A stretch of DNA of 64,000 nucleotides from Lampris incognitus (taxonomy: Eukaryota; Chordata; Actinopteri; Lampriformes; Lampridae). Within the stretch, counting starts at the first letter, position 1. Each line of letters begins with the position of its first letter. The position numbers and the translations under genes were made by a program. Shown in pieces: positions 1 through 12,400 of this stretch. The notes beneath the pieces were generated by a model. The model was not told the origin of the DNA, searched no databases, and saw nothing but the letters and a program-made list of their open reading frames with translations. The DNA is taken from assembly GCF_029633865.1 (NCBI RefSeq), contig NC_079221.1, forward strand, positions 4,626,409-4,690,408. The letters run 5' to 3'.

Positions 1-309
1 AAGATATCTGGATCTATCACCTTACTGTCGTTTTTTGTAAACTGGTTTTTAAAATGCCTATAGTTTGCTGTTCAAATGAAAAAAAAGTAATTCTATAGGT
101 GCAGCATAAAGTTTTTATAAATTCTTTTTTGTCCAAGTTTTTTTTTTTTTTTTTTTTTTTCCTCCCCATTAACCATTCTGACACCTACAAGGCTTTCGGT
201 GGCGGCGGCAGGAATATAACTTGCCAAGTCTGGCGCGAAACATCACTTTTGTAACAAATGTGTAAATACTTTGCTAACCTAGTACCATTAGCATTCGGAT
301 TTAAAACTG

Positions 310-600
310 CACCAAGTCGAGTCTATTTTATTTGTATAGCTCATTATCACAAATTGCACATTTGTCCCAGTGGGCTTTACAGCAACACTACATCCTGTCC
401 TTAGACCCTCGCATCGGATAAGGAACAACTCCCTAAAAAAAAACAACCTTTAACAAGGAGAAACTAGGAAGACACCTCAGGGAGAGCAACAGAGGAGGGA
501 TCTCTTCCCCAAGATGGACAGATGTGCAATGGATGTTGTGTTTACACAATTTACACAATACAACATTGAAAGAGGATAACAGAATTACAAACATCCAAAG
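310..600 (+). repeat. Interspersed fish repeat fragment
   Basis: Contains GTGGGCTTTACAGCAACAC, CATCGGATAAGGAACAAC, CTCAGGGAGAGCAACAGAGG and the tail TTTACACAATACAACATTG, wording I remember from many fish genomic clones as a dispersed repeat. Family not assigned. Bases 1-310 and 600-785 show only a T run (139-160) and a C run (695-704); I see no gene. Confidence 0.5.
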
Positions 601-786
601 CTACTGTGACAACCCTCACTGGTGTAAGAAATGTACTCTTTATATGTAGTTTGTTACCAATGGCTCATGATATTTTACTGTCTTTGTGACCGCCCCCCCC
701 CCCACTGCAGATTCTCTGGGTGCATTCAATTCTTTAACACTTCCTCTATCCCTGTCCTCCCCTGAGTTAAACTTATGGTGATGTGA

Positions 787-1256
787 GCATCCGGGGGGCA
801 TGACGGTCTATCCCATTGCCTACCAACACGGGGATCGCCGGTTCGAATCCCCGTGTTACCTCCGGCTTGGTCGGGCGTCCCTACAGACGCAGTTGGTCGT
901 ATCTACGGGGGGGAAGCCGGATGTGGGTATGAGTCCTGGTCGCTGCACTAGCGCCTCCTCTGATGAGTCGGGGTGCCTGTTCTGGGGGGACTAGCGTGAT
1001 CCTCACACACACTACGTCCCCCCGGCGAAACTCCTCGCTGTCAGGTGAAAAGAAGCGGCTGGCGACTCCACATGTATGGGAGGAGGCATGTGGTAGTCCG
1101 CAGCCCTCCCCGGATCAGCAGAGGGGTCGGAGCAGCGACCAGGACGGCTCGGAAGAGTGGGGTGATTGGGTGGATGCAACTGGGGAGAAAAAAGGGGGAG
1201 CCCCCCCCCCCAAAAAAATGTACCATGCAACTGGGGAGAAAAAAAAAGGGGGGGGG
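787..1256 (+). repeat. tRNA-derived SINE, family A copy 1
   Basis: Head with B box GGTTCGAATCC (839-849) followed by the GTGTTACCTCCGGCTTGGTC body and a CAACTGGGGAGAAAAA tail; a second tail piece is repeated at 1227-1248. About 440 bp. The same family recurs six more times in this window, so the limits were set by comparison. Confidence 0.85.
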
Positions 1257-1408
1257 TATGGTGATAATACCTGAGGTAGTACCCTATCTGGAGCAAGTGT
1301 GTGATGGTAGGGAATAGGGAAAGTAATTGTAAAAGCGGCCGTAATGGCCTTCCCTCCCAGTATAAGTTACAGTAACTGGGTGGAGGTTTACTACCAGCGA
1401 CATGGAGA

Positions 1409-1473
1409 CTGCATGAAAAACCCCTCGTAGCAAACATCAGCAGGATGTTTGCTACGAGGGGTTTTTCATGCAG
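1409..1473. repeat. Perfect 30-bp inverted repeat with 5-base loop
   Basis: Arms 1409-1438 and 1444-1473 are exact reverse complements around the loop AGCAG. The arms contain AAAAACCCCTCGTAGC. It is not part of any repeat family I recognise elsewhere in the window. Confidence 0.95.
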
Positions 1474-1805
1474 AATTGTTGATATTGTACATGTATGCTC
1501 TCAATTCCTATTATCAGCTAGTAAGCCAATTAACTGCTAACAAAACTTTTGAACGATGCAAACGGCCTACACGTCCTTTGGTCTACTCTGTGACATTCAG
1601 ATAGTCTTCATAAAATTCAACCCAGGATGGCATTGGCCATGACGTAACATTAATGAACTTCTAATAAATGTGAAGCACTTAATTGTACAGCTATTTTTTT
1701 TGTGCAGTCATTAACTTTGTTAGACCGTTGTGTAATCGGATATGATGTCCATGAGCTGATCAAACCCAAACGAGTCGAGCAGTAAGGAATGAAGTACACA
1801 GACAC

Positions 1806-2150
1806 ACACAGAAGTGGGTAACACGGTCGCCTCACACCAAGAAGGTCCCGGGTTCGAGCCCCGGGGTAGTCCAACCTTGGGGGTCGTCCCGGGTCGTCCT
1901 CTGTGTGGAGTTTGCATGCTCTCCCCGTGTCTGCGAGGGTTTCCTCCCACAGTCCAAAGACATGGAGGTCAGGTGGATCACCGTACTAAATTGTCCCTAG
2001 GTGTGAGTGTGTGATGGCCTCGCGGCCTGTCCTGGGTGTCGCCCCGCCTGCCGCCCAATGACTGCTGGGATAGGCTCCAGCATCCTGCAACCCTACTAAG
2101 GACAAGCGGCTTGGATAATGGATGGATGGATGGATGGGTGAATAAGGAAT
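1806..2150 (+). repeat. tRNA-derived SINE, family B copy 1
   Basis: B box GGTTCGAGCCCC at 1851-1862, then body with CTGTGTGGAGTTTGCATG, CCCCGTGTCTGCG and TGACTGCTGGGATAGGCTCC, and a GGATGGATGGAT tail ending near 2137. A near full-length relative lies at 61796-62176. Confidence 0.85.
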
Positions 2151-2190
2151 GAAACAGTGATCTAAACCTAATCCAGTGATCAAGCGTTTG

Positions 2191-2196
2191 TTTATT
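2191..2196 (-). terminator. cfap210: cfap210 poly(A) signal
   Basis: TTTATT on plus reads AATAAA on minus, 49 bp past the cfap210 stop codon. Confidence 0.6.
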
Positions 2197-2244
2197 TTTT
2201 CCCAGAATTTCCCACTGAAATATAAGCTAGCTGCCTTACAGGAA

Positions 2245-5200
2245 CTAAGACCAGGTGAGGCCAAGTCTTTTCTTGGCACGCTCAATATCTACGGTCTCGT
2301 TTAGCCCCTTGATGTTTTGGGTGGTACTACAGACATACTTTGGCAGCTGAACACCTGTGTCATCCTGAACGAGGTAGCTAGGCCTCAGCCCACCGACAAC
2401 GGGACCGAGTCCACCTCCGATTCCGCCCCTCGCAGCCTTGCGAAGGGGAAATACATTCGACCGGGGGTCTTTTGCAGCGTCTATTACATGTTTCGCGTAC
2501 TGCTGGAACTGCCCCTCCTCTTCAGCGACCAGCTCTGCGGTCTTCGCTTCAAAATCTTGTTGCCTGTCTTTTAGTTGCTGATCCCAGGCACGTTTTTCAG
2601 CCTACATCCAAAAAAAGAAAAATGTTATTGGTCTACAAGCTTGCTCCCTCCCCCCCCTTGGATTTTTTTCCCCCACCTTTTTCTCCCCAATTGTACCCAG
2701 CCAATTACCCCACTCTTCCGAGCCGTCCCGGTCGCTGCTCCACCCCCTCTGCCGATCCGGAGGAGGGCTGCAGACTACCACATGCCTCCTCCCATACATG
2801 TGGAGTCACCAGCCGCTGCTTTTCACCTGACAGTGAGGAGTTTCACCAGGGGGATGCAGCGCGAGGGGGGATCACGCTGTTCCCCCCAGTTCCCCCTCCA
2901 CCATGAACAGGCGCCCCGACCGACCAGAGGAGGCGCTGGTGCAGCGACCAGGACACATACCCACATCCGGCTTCCCACCCGCAGACACGGCCTATTGTGT
3001 CTGTAGGGACGCCCGACCAAGCCGGAGGTAACACGGGGATTCGAACCAGGATCCCTGTGTTGGTAGGCAACGGAATAGACCGCCACACCACCCGGACGCC
3101 CCAAGCTTGATTTTGATTTAAAGAACAAAGCATGTCATGTTCAGAAACAAGATTTACACATCAGGATTTAAGGCACACTAAAAACAGCCACGTTGTTAGG
3201 CTTAACATTACCATTTGATTGACGTAATATTCTTGTAAAGCTCTTCGATCCTCTTTGGTTTTCTGAGCCTTCAGCAGTTGTTTCTCCAAAAAGATTCTGT
3301 CAGCTTCTCTCCTGGCCTGAAGTAGGGCCAGACAGTCCTTGTGTTCTGTCATGTCCTTCTGCTCCTGTGCCCGTGTCTGTTTCAAACACAGCAGTTGTTG
3401 TGTTGCACTTAGGATTTGAATGTGTTTTCTCGACCCTTGGGTAATAAAAATTACTCAAAAATGAAGTTGTCAAGAGCTAGAACGTATAGACAGGTGACAA
3501 AAGGGAAAACCTGGCGTGGTTTGAGTCTACTGGCCCCCTTAGAGGGAAGGGTCGCTGCAAATCAATACAAAGTTATTCTGAGTGATCACCTCCGCATGAT
3601 GAAACATCTCTATCCTGATGGGAGTGGTCTCTTCCAGGAGGACAGTGCCCCCGTCCAAAGGGCACGAGGGGTCACTGAATGGTTTGACGAGTATGAAAAT
3701 GATGTAAATCGTATGCTATGGCCTTCGCAGTCACCAGATCTCCACCCAATTGAACACATACGGGAGATTTTGGACCGACGTGTTCGACAGCGCTCTCCAC
3801 CACCACCGTCATCAAAACACCAAACGAGGGACTATCTTTTGGAAGAATGGTGTCCCGTCCCTCCAGTGGAGTTCAGAGACTTGTAGAATCTATGGCAGGC
3901 AAGGCGCATTGAAGATGTTCTGGAGGCTCGTTACTCCTTATTAAGACACTTTATGTTGGTTTTTCCCTTAATTTGTCACCTGTATATATATATATATGTG
4001 TGTGTGTATGTATGTGTGTGTGTGTCTGTGTGTGTGTGTATGTATATATATATAGATACACATATATATATATTTATATAGATATATAAAAACCGGGTTT
4101 TCATGTAGCTGTCATGTTTCCAGCCGTGCGATGTTAACCAGATATATTTGATGAAGTCGTGTTTTTACCGTTAATTCTCTGTGTTCGCTGATAGACTTCA
4201 ACATCGCAGCTTTCTCCTCATCCTTCTTCCTCTGCTGCTGTGCTTGTTTCGCTTCTTGCTCAGCAATGGCTTTTGCAGTTAGCTCCTCTTCATCGATGGC
4301 CTGCTCCTGCTGTCCTGCAGCTATCTTATCTATAATCCTGTCCCTGTGCATCTGTGTCTCTCTATAAAGAATGAAGGAGGCCACATTAGTGACTTAAATA
4401 AATGTTGTTTCTCAAGGTCAGGGCCTCTGTTGGTTCCTTGGTGTACCAAAAACAACTTCAGACTTACCTAAACAGCTCCAGCTCTTTGTCTTTCCTCAAC
4501 TTCATCATTTTTTGCTTTCCAGAGAGAAAACATTTCCTCCGCCCTTCTTCTACCTGCCGCTCTTGACCCTCAATCGCTCGTATGTTGTCTCTATTGGCGA
4601 GGTGCTCCTGTAATTACATAGCACATGTGTGAGAACAAAAGAAAAGAAAAGATAACCCCAGGGATGACAAACCTCGTCCAAAAGCCCCCTACCATGTGAG
4701 CCTGCTTAGTGGTCTTCTTCCGCTCCACTTGTTTTTGTCTCTCCATGCTTTGCTCCAAGAGATAAAGTTTGTGAAGGCGCTGGATCTCCTCTCCCTCCTT
4801 CTTGTCCTCTAGTTTGTCTCGCTCTCGCGCCACTTCTTTTGCTTGTGTTCTAAAGAGAAACCACATGTCTCAACATGCAGCCAAACATTCTTCTTCAGTC
4901 TCCTTCCCCTAGTGACTTGATATTGTGGGCAAAAACACAATGGTGATTGTCATAACTAATTCAGCAGTTCCTTTGTCCAGCTATTTGTGTAGATGGGTCG
5001 TGTTAGGCTTACTGCTTTTTCAGCTCCTCCACAACAGCCTCTCTGTCGAGCTTCTTCCAGAGCGCTCTCTGCTGCTCCTGCCTCGCAGCTTCATCCTCTC
5101 TGGCCTGTATCGTATCTGTCAATTCCTTGTCCATGTCTTTGGAGTTACTCTCTCTTCTTCGCTTCAGTTCAATTTGCGCTTCCCTCTCCTGCAAAACTTT

Positions 5201-7214
5201 GGTCAGCAAGAGGGCGCTCTGAAAAGAAGTGATACAATCATCGAAAGTTCAAATTTAGTCCGGCTGGAGTTAAAATAGCATGTACATAATGCCAGTGACC
5301 GGGTAATAAAAGTATAGCAACAGCCCTAGTTTGGGAATGTACAAACATGCAATCCTTTGACCCGGTCAGTTTGATAGAACAGCTGAGCCTTGGCTTTTTC
5401 AATAGCCTCCTTCCTCATTTGCTCCTGGAATTTCGCCTCCTCTATGTCAATTAATTTCCTCTTTTCTTCCTCAGTCTCCTCCTGAATCTTCTTTGCCTCG
5501 AGCTTCTTTTGCCTTTGCCCCTGCATTATAAACACATATAAATGTTAAGAGTTTTCCTTTACTAGAGTTAAATTACGTCCTACAACCTAAAAAAAATGGA
5601 AAATTCTGATAAGAGTTAAGCTTATTGATACAAGTTTCCCCCGTTATAAACTTACGGCTATGGTATTGGACCAGAATTTCACCATCTCCTTTGAGCGCAG
5701 ATGCAAGGCCTCTCTTTGTTGAGCCGCCTCTCGGATTGTGTCTCGGAACCTGTCGACCCGGTTCAAGCTATCTTGAATTCTTAACCATTCAGCTCTGGGC
5801 AAGACGGTGACCTGTCGCAGGTCCGGTGCTTGTGTGGGCCACTTGTCTTCCTCGGCTGAGGGGCCTGAAAGAGAGACAGAGGTAAGAATGAATAAAGACA
5901 ACCCTCCGATTGCTCAAACTAAAAACTGGATTTGTTAACACAGTCCATGAACTTATGGGTGGTTAAAAATACGTTGAGTTTATCTGTCCGATGTTAAGTG
6001 TTTAGGATTGTTTATGCCAATGATATTTGATATAAGTCCATTTAATAAAATAGCTTCTCTTTGGTAAGCCATTTGTTGGCAAGTCTCTTTGGTATGCCTG
6101 TTGCTTTGGTTATTGTCACTGTTTTAAAGAAATTGGCAGATAGCATAGACTGGAATCACTTCACGTCTGAAGCAGATGAATAAAACATGCTATTGTACAC
6201 ACTAATAAATTATACTTTTATGCTAAAATATTACGGTTAACTTACTAATATACTATACTGCACAACTAATAAAACTAATGTTTCTCCCCAGTTGCAGTTA
6301 ATTTATGATACGTTGTAGAACCTGATAATGTAATAAATCCCCGATACTGTAATAACCCTGATAATGTAATAAAAAATGCACTTGAGGCCATTGAAAATGC
6401 AATAAACCGGATAATGTAATAACTTCCTGATACTGTAATAAAGTGCATTTCCCGATAATGTAATAAACTATATATCATACCTGACCCTAACCCTAATAAC
6501 GTCCCGTTAATGTAACACATTATTACATTATTGGTAAAAAGTTAATTACATTATTGGGACATGCACTTTATTACATTATCAGGAAGTTATTACCTTATCA
6601 GGATTATTGCATTTTCAATGGACTCGAGAGCAGATTTTTTTATTACATTATTGGGAAGTTATTACATTATCGGGGTTATTACATTATCGTTAAGTTATTA
6701 CATTATTGGGAAGTTATTACATCATCGGGACGTTATTACATCATCAGGAAGTTATTACATTATTGGGAAGTTGTTACATTATCGGGGTTATTACATTATT
6801 GGGAAGTGATTACATTGTCGGGGTTATTACATTATTGGGGATTTATTACATTATCAGGGTTATTACATTATTGGGAAGTTATTACATCATCAGGAAGTTA
6901 TTACATTATTGGGGTTATTACATTATTGGGAAGTTAGTACATTATCGTGGTTATAACATTATCAGGAATTTATTACATTATCGGGGTTATTACATTATTG
7001 GGGATTTATCACATTATCGGGGGTTATTACATTATTGGGGATTTATTATATTATCAGGGTTATTACATTATCGGGAAGTTATTACATTATTGGGGATTTA
7101 TGACATTATCAGGATCTACACACGTGGTTGTTGTGCTGTGATTGTTTTGCCCTCACCTGTTCTACCGGACCCTGCCCTGCGGCCGTGCCGCACCACCGTT
7201 CCCCTGGATGCCAT
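2245..7214 (-). CDS. cfap210: Cilia- and flagella-associated protein 210 (CCDC173), complete
   Basis: Nine minus-strand coding exons: 7157-7214, 5656-5864, 5347-5520, 5013-5218, 4693-4849, 4468-4607, 4169-4361, 3212-3376, 2245-2601. Every junction keeps phase and the sum is 553 codons (552 aa), the length I recall for human CFAP210. The product starts [13 protein letters not shown] and soon reaches [20 protein letters not shown], a family hallmark; the rest is almost continuous charged coiled coil (trichoplein/TPH type), with [18 protein letters not shown] in the middle. Family knowledge: CFAP210 is a microtubule inner protein inside the A-tubule of axonemal doublets, stabilising motile cilia and sperm flagella. 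The start was chosen because only this short ATG exon gives a GTGAGG donor in the right phase for exon 2. The exon 3 donor is weak (GTTTGT). A poly(A) signal (TTTATT on plus) lies at 2191-2196, about 50 bp past the stop. Introns hold a SINE, a Tc1 fragment and a tandem array. Confidence 0.93.
2663..3103 (-). repeat. tRNA-derived SINE, family A copy 2 (cfap210 intron 8)
   Basis: Minus-strand copy: plus strand reads the reverse of the family, ending CGCCACACCACCCGGACGCC at about 3081-3100. Confidence 0.85.
3415..3965 (+). mobile_element. Tc1/mariner-like transposase fragment (cfap210 intron 7)
   Basis: Frame 3416-3886 reads transposase C-terminal signatures: [34 protein letters not shown] and [16 protein letters not shown], which cover the second and third acidic catalytic positions of the DDE domain. 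A stop at 3884-3886 cuts the family C-terminus, whose remainder ([17 protein letters not shown]) continues in the same frame. No start, N-terminal DNA-binding part or terminal repeats are present. It sits opposite to cfap210 inside an intron. A plain DNA transposon relic. Confidence 0.85.
3980..4090. repeat. TA/TG dinucleotide microsatellite
   Basis: Mixed TATA and TGTG runs right after the Tc1 fragment, close to cfap210 exon 7. Confidence 0.9.
6280..7115. repeat. TTATTACATTAT tandem array with inverted left part (cfap210 intron 1)
   Basis: Units of 17-19 bp built on TTATTACATTATCGGG. From about 6550 to 7110 they run in one direction; from 6285 to 6480 the same unit appears as its reverse complement (GATAATGTAATAA). 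A unique spacer, ATTGCATTTTCAATGG on the right (about 6605-6620), occurs inverted on the left (about 6389-6404), so the left part is a true inverted duplicate and not a separate array. Confidence 0.9.
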
Positions 7215-7669
7215 CGGAGGAGAGTTTGAAGTTATGGCGACGCCCCAATAAAACCAGATCAGTTCTGGGTTTCCGATGCGTCGTGGCTGATGCGAGCCAT
7301 CCGAGTTCTACCCCGCGCCTCTTTCTGTGTCTGCCAAAACGCCGAGGACGACCGCAAACAAAGAACGACAACTCCGGAAAGGATAGACGACCGTTTGTTG
7401 CGACGTTTCCTAGCAACGCTCAACCCGTCCGCCACCACTTTCGCGCTCCGCCGGTAGATGGCGCAGTGCCGCGCAACCAACCGTGACGCAAGACGCTGTT
7501 CAAACCCCGTCTCTCGCTCATTTCGCTTAGCAACCGAACGACCGCGCAAAGTTCAAAAACCGAGGGAAATCTGGCGGGCTACTGTTTAATCACGTGTTCC
7601 TTTGCCATCACTTTTATTTATCTATTTTAGATGCTTTATTGATCCCGAAGGGGAATTACGGTCCGCGTG

Positions 7670-8745
7670 TGACCCATCCCAGCTCCCAGACAGCATGCGG
7701 ATGTGCGCCACTTCAGGCAGCGGTGCGGCACTGCAGGGCCCCGACGAAACGGATGTGCGCCTGAAGTGGCCCACGTGTATAACAACAAATATGGCCCAAA
7801 TGTGCCACATTAAATGCGGGCCTCTTCTGGCAACATGTGATCTGGATGTGACCCTGACGTGGTCCGTGGCGGTAAATGGCGCATGTGGCCCAAATTGCAC
7901 CAAAGAAACATTGGCCACCTTTGGCAAATATGCGGCATTGCGATGGCTTGGTTCTGGCCCAGATCTGGCAAACAGGAGCGGACCGCCCGAGTGCCATCAT
8001 TCCACGCGGTATGTGGGTTAGCCCAGTGTTTCTCAACCGGGGGTCCGCGGACCCCTAGTGGTCCGTGGTGTAATTGCAAAGGGTCCGTGAAAATAAAATA
8101 TCTTTAAAAAAAAGATCCTATGACATTTATAGAAATAGGATTATTTTACTCAAATGTGACTGAGACCTTTATCTACCTAAACTATAAAGGGTAACAGGAC
8201 TTTTTTCTCTAATTACATCTGTTTCACAAGTGTAATTTATTGTATTTTAATAGGAGATCTCGCTCCCGTTTGCATTGTTAAAAGTTACTGCATAAGAATT
8301 CTGTTTTGTTACACATATCTGAAAGTTACTGAATACATATTCTGTTTTGTTACATATATCTGAAAGTTACTGAATACATATTCTGTTTTGTTACATATAT
8401 CTGAAAGTTACTGAATACATATTCTGTTTTGTTACATATATCTGAAAGTTACTGCATAAGAATTCTGTTTTGTTAACTATATCTAAGTTACAACTGAAAG
8501 CTCTTATTTTTGCCCCAAAGAGTGAATAAATGCTATAATGCAATTTAAAATGCAGTTTCTACTGTTTCCACAAATTGCAACCCCCCTCCCCCAAGATCAG
8601 GTGGAGGGGTCCTCAGGGTAGATCAAAAAATACGCGGGGGGTCCAGGACCCCAAAAAGGTTGAGAACCACTGGGTTCGGGTGTGGGATGGGTCCGGGGCC
8701 ACAGCAGTGTTGCTATCTGGGCCGCTGTGGGCAGCCGCCGTGCAG
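7670..8745 (+). repeat. Interspersed repeat X, split by a hAT-like insertion
   Basis: Pieces 7670-8023 and 8673-8745 together match, in reverse, the uninterrupted copy at 41225-41580 (shared CAAACAGGAGCGGACCGCCC, GTGGCCC and GGCCACAGCAGT). Family unknown. It lies between the cfap210 and phgdh starts. Confidence 0.8.
8024..8672 (+). mobile_element. hAT-like nonautonomous element, copy 1
   Basis: Terminal inverted repeats CAGTGTTTCTCAACC and GGTTGAGAACCACTG; flanking octamers GGTTAGCC and GGTTCGGG are a decayed 8-bp target duplication. The interior holds about four copies of a 41-bp unit (CTGAATACATATTCTG core) at 8290-8470. No coding capacity. Confidence 0.85.
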
Positions 8746-9403
8746 CACCCGGGGACCAGCTCCAGCTCGTCTTGCCAGGCCTCGGTCGGTCGGTCGGTCG
8801 GTCGGGGGGGGGGGGGCACAGACAGGACATTTCTCCAACAGATCAGGCTGCGCAGACGCAGCAGCCTTTTGCTGTTTTCTTTTTTTTCTTTTTCCTCTTT
8901 TTTTAGTGGGTCGGCATGCGTGCCAAATGCCCGAAGCGGATAATGAGCAGAAGACCGGCGGTCATGTGGCAGACTAATGGGAGTCAGGAGACTTGAGGTC
9001 CCCGCGCTGCTTCATCACTGCGAGAGGAGGCTTTTGCGTCGCGAGTCTCCTTCCTCTTTAACGATGGTTACATTTGTTTCGGCGTCCGGCACGTGGGAGC
9101 AGATCTCCGCATGCGTGATTACACAAACCGGTCGGACGTGTTCTTTTATTCTACCTTTACGTTGCCAAACCCCCCCTCCTCCCCCCTCCTCCTCTGGAAG
9201 CCGGCCAGGCGGAGGGATGAGGAGGGGGCGGGGTTAATTTGGAAAAGTGGGCGGTCTCTTTCCCACGACGGCCATTCAGGAACCCGGAGGAGGTGGAGAG
9301 AGGGGGGGGGGGAGCCCCGCATCTCGTTATGTCCATCAACTTAGGAAGGCATCGCACGTCCTGCAGGAGATCGCCCCGTCGGAGCGAGCGCGCGCGCCTC
9401 GAG

Positions 9404-12400
9404 ATGGCCCCGGTGAGCGTCAGGAGCGTGTTGATCAGCGAGAGCGTGGACCCGTGCTGCAGGCAGATCCTGGAGGGCCACGGCATCCGCGTGACGGAGA
9501 AGGCCAACTTGAGCCGGGAGGAGCTGATGGGGGAGATGAAGGTATGGCGGAGGCGGTGGAGGAGGTGGCGGGGGGCTGCCAGCGCCTCCCCGGGAGTCGC
9601 TGCGCGCACTTGCACTTGTGTCCGTTCTGCACCAGCGTGCGCAAAGTACACGTCGCCTGCTCGAGAAGGGCCGGTTGTTTACTAAGTGGTCCCAAAAGTT
9701 GGCGTTTTGAGTCCCCGTCATCTTATCAGCCGCCAACTTGTAAGTGGACCGAACGGCGACCGGAAAGTTGCGCCGTAGGAGGGTAGGCCCGAGATTCGGT
9801 GCTGGTGCCAAGTTCCGAGCGAGACGGATCCGCCCCGAGCCTCGACTCCGTCGCGCCGGGGAGTCGGTGCTTCCCGTTGGCAAATGGTCGAGGAGTCTGC
9901 AGGCTGCGGTTGGTTTAGGACCGCCTCTCGCGGAGCTGATGCAACTGTGCACGCGGCTTACCGACTTGTCCATCACTCGCTATCACTCACGTGAAGCTGC
10001 AGCTACAATAGACTAATTTGCATGACTCCTTTTCACCAGTAATTGGCTTTTTAGACAGGGCCTCATATTTAGATAAACTGTATAGCTGGTCAAGGTGCCC
10101 ATATTTCATGGAACTAGTCAGTAAGACTGTATTTCATAAAACTGGTCAACATGACCATAACTCATAAAACCATATGTCCTAAAACTAGCCAAGAACATAT
10201 TTCTTAAAACTAGTCAGTAAGACTGTATTTCATAAAACTGGTCAACGGGACCATAGTTCATAAAACCATATTTCCTAAAACTAGTCAAGAACATATTTCA
10301 TAGAACTAGCCAACATGACCATAACTCATAAAACTATTGACGAATTGCATGCCAAGTTAAAAGGGAAAGTAGGGATACGCGAGCCCAAATATCATGGCCT
10401 TATCTGCTGTGCAGGGAATCAGTTTTGGAAACTCGAGAGACTCACGTCACCAAATGATCAGCACGGTTGCTTATCTTCAGGTTAAGAAAGCAGTTTGAGT
10501 TGAGAGGCGTCCCGTGCTTGAAATGTTATTAATGCTTGAACAACTTTATAATGCGCCTTGTTTTTGAGAAACGGTGTCCTCGTTTTGTTTTTTTTTACAA
10601 CCATAAGTACTTTGCATTTCAGTAAACCTACAGAATTCATTCCATACATGTCTGTGAATGTTCTCCTTCATCCAGGTCGTGGTTCTCCAAAGGAGTTGAA
10701 CCGAGTGCAACTGGACTTGGTTATATATCCGTGAAGACGTTTCGCCTCTCATACAAGAGGCTTCCTCAGTTCCTGCCTTTCTGACTAGACCAGTCTTGGC
10801 CTTTCTGACTAGACCAGTCTTGGTCTTTCTGATTAGACCAGTCCTGGCCTTTCTGTCTAGACCAGTCTTGGTCTTTCTGACTAGACCAGTCTTGGTCTTT
10901 CTGACTAGACCATTCCTGGCCTTTCTGACTAGACCAGTCTTGGTCTTTCTGATTAGACCAGTCTTGGTCTTTCTGACTAGACCATTCCTGGCCTTTCTGT
11001 CTAGACCAGTCTTGGTCTTTCTGACTAGACCGTCTTTCTGACTAGACCAGTCTTGGTCTTTCTGACTAGACTAGTCTTGGCCTTTGTGACTAGAGCAGTC
11101 TTGGTCTTTCTGACTAGACCAGTCAGTCTGGGTCTTTCTGACTAGACCAGTCAGTCTTGGCCTTTCTGACTAGACCGGTCTTGGTCTTTCTGACTAGACC
11201 GGTCTTGGCCTTTCTGACTAGACCGGTCTTGGTCTTTCTGACTAGACCGGTCTTGGTCTTTCTGACTAGACCGGTCTTGGTCTTTCTGACTAGACCAGTC
11301 TCGGTCTTTCTGACTAGACCAGTCTGGGTCTTTCTGACTAGACCAGTCTGGGTCTTTCTGACTAGACCAGTCAGTCTTGGTCTTTCTGACTAGACCAGTC
11401 TTGGTCTAGTCAGAAAGGCACGAACTGAGGAAGCCTCTTGGATGAGAGGCGAAACGTCTTCACGGATATATACCCAAGTCCCGTTGCCCTTCGTTCCATA
11501 CATCTACTGCAGCCTACATAAACACGAGGCACCTTTATTCAACGGTTTTTGCAGAGCTAACAGTGAACTTGTTCTTCAGAACCACGACGGCCTAGTCGTC
11601 AGATCTGCGACAAAGGTCACGGCGGATATCATCAATGCCGCCGGTAATCTTAAAATCATCGGAAGGGCCGGGACCGGCGTGGACAACGTGGACGTCGACG
11701 CGGCCACCAAAAAGGGCATCATTGTCATGAAGTAAGTGTGCACGCTGCCGCACAGCGCCAAGCTCCCCGTCCGACCGAGCCTTCTCGTTCAGAATATCGT
11801 GACGGGTTGTTCCGGAAGCCTTTTCTGTGTGACGAACAGTAAATAATCGACTCATTTTGGCGTCAACCGTTGCCTTTCCCCCCCCCCCCCACAGTACACC
11901 GAGCGGCAACACCATCAGTGCCGCCGAGCTGACGTGTGCCCTGCTGATGAGTCTCTCACGGTAAAGTCGTTGGGGCGATTGCTGGGCTTTGTAATGTAGT
12001 CTTGCAGAGAGTACGGTGATCTCGATACTACCGATGTACATAAAGGTTGGGACTGACATGACATTCTGTTTTCAGGCATGTGCCTCAAGCTGCCATGTCC
12101 ATGAGGGCAGGGAACTGGGATCGCAAAAAGGTGAGCGGCCGGTCTGATGGCCACCCGCGTGCATAACGTGTCGGTACACAAAGTCATTACTGCTGCGTGG
12201 CCGCTCCCATTGTTCACCCGGCCGTCACTAACCGGATGTGAAGTTTGAATCTGCGGCTCTCGAGCTCTCCGGCCGGGGGCTCATTGTTTTGTTTAATTTT
12301 TCTTTTTTTTTTTCCAGTTCATGGGTGCGGAGCTGTACGGAAAAGTACTCGGAATAATTGGACTCGGAAGAATAGGAAAGGAGGTCGCCACCAGAATGCA

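Noticed and set aside
7259-8107. Several overlapping 60-140 codon frames upstream of phgdh
   Set aside because: They lie in repeat X and CpG-rich 5' sequence, on both strands and in all frames, with no family similarity.
10796-11393. Open frames of RPVLVFLT repeats
   Set aside because: Translation of the 24-bp minisatellite.
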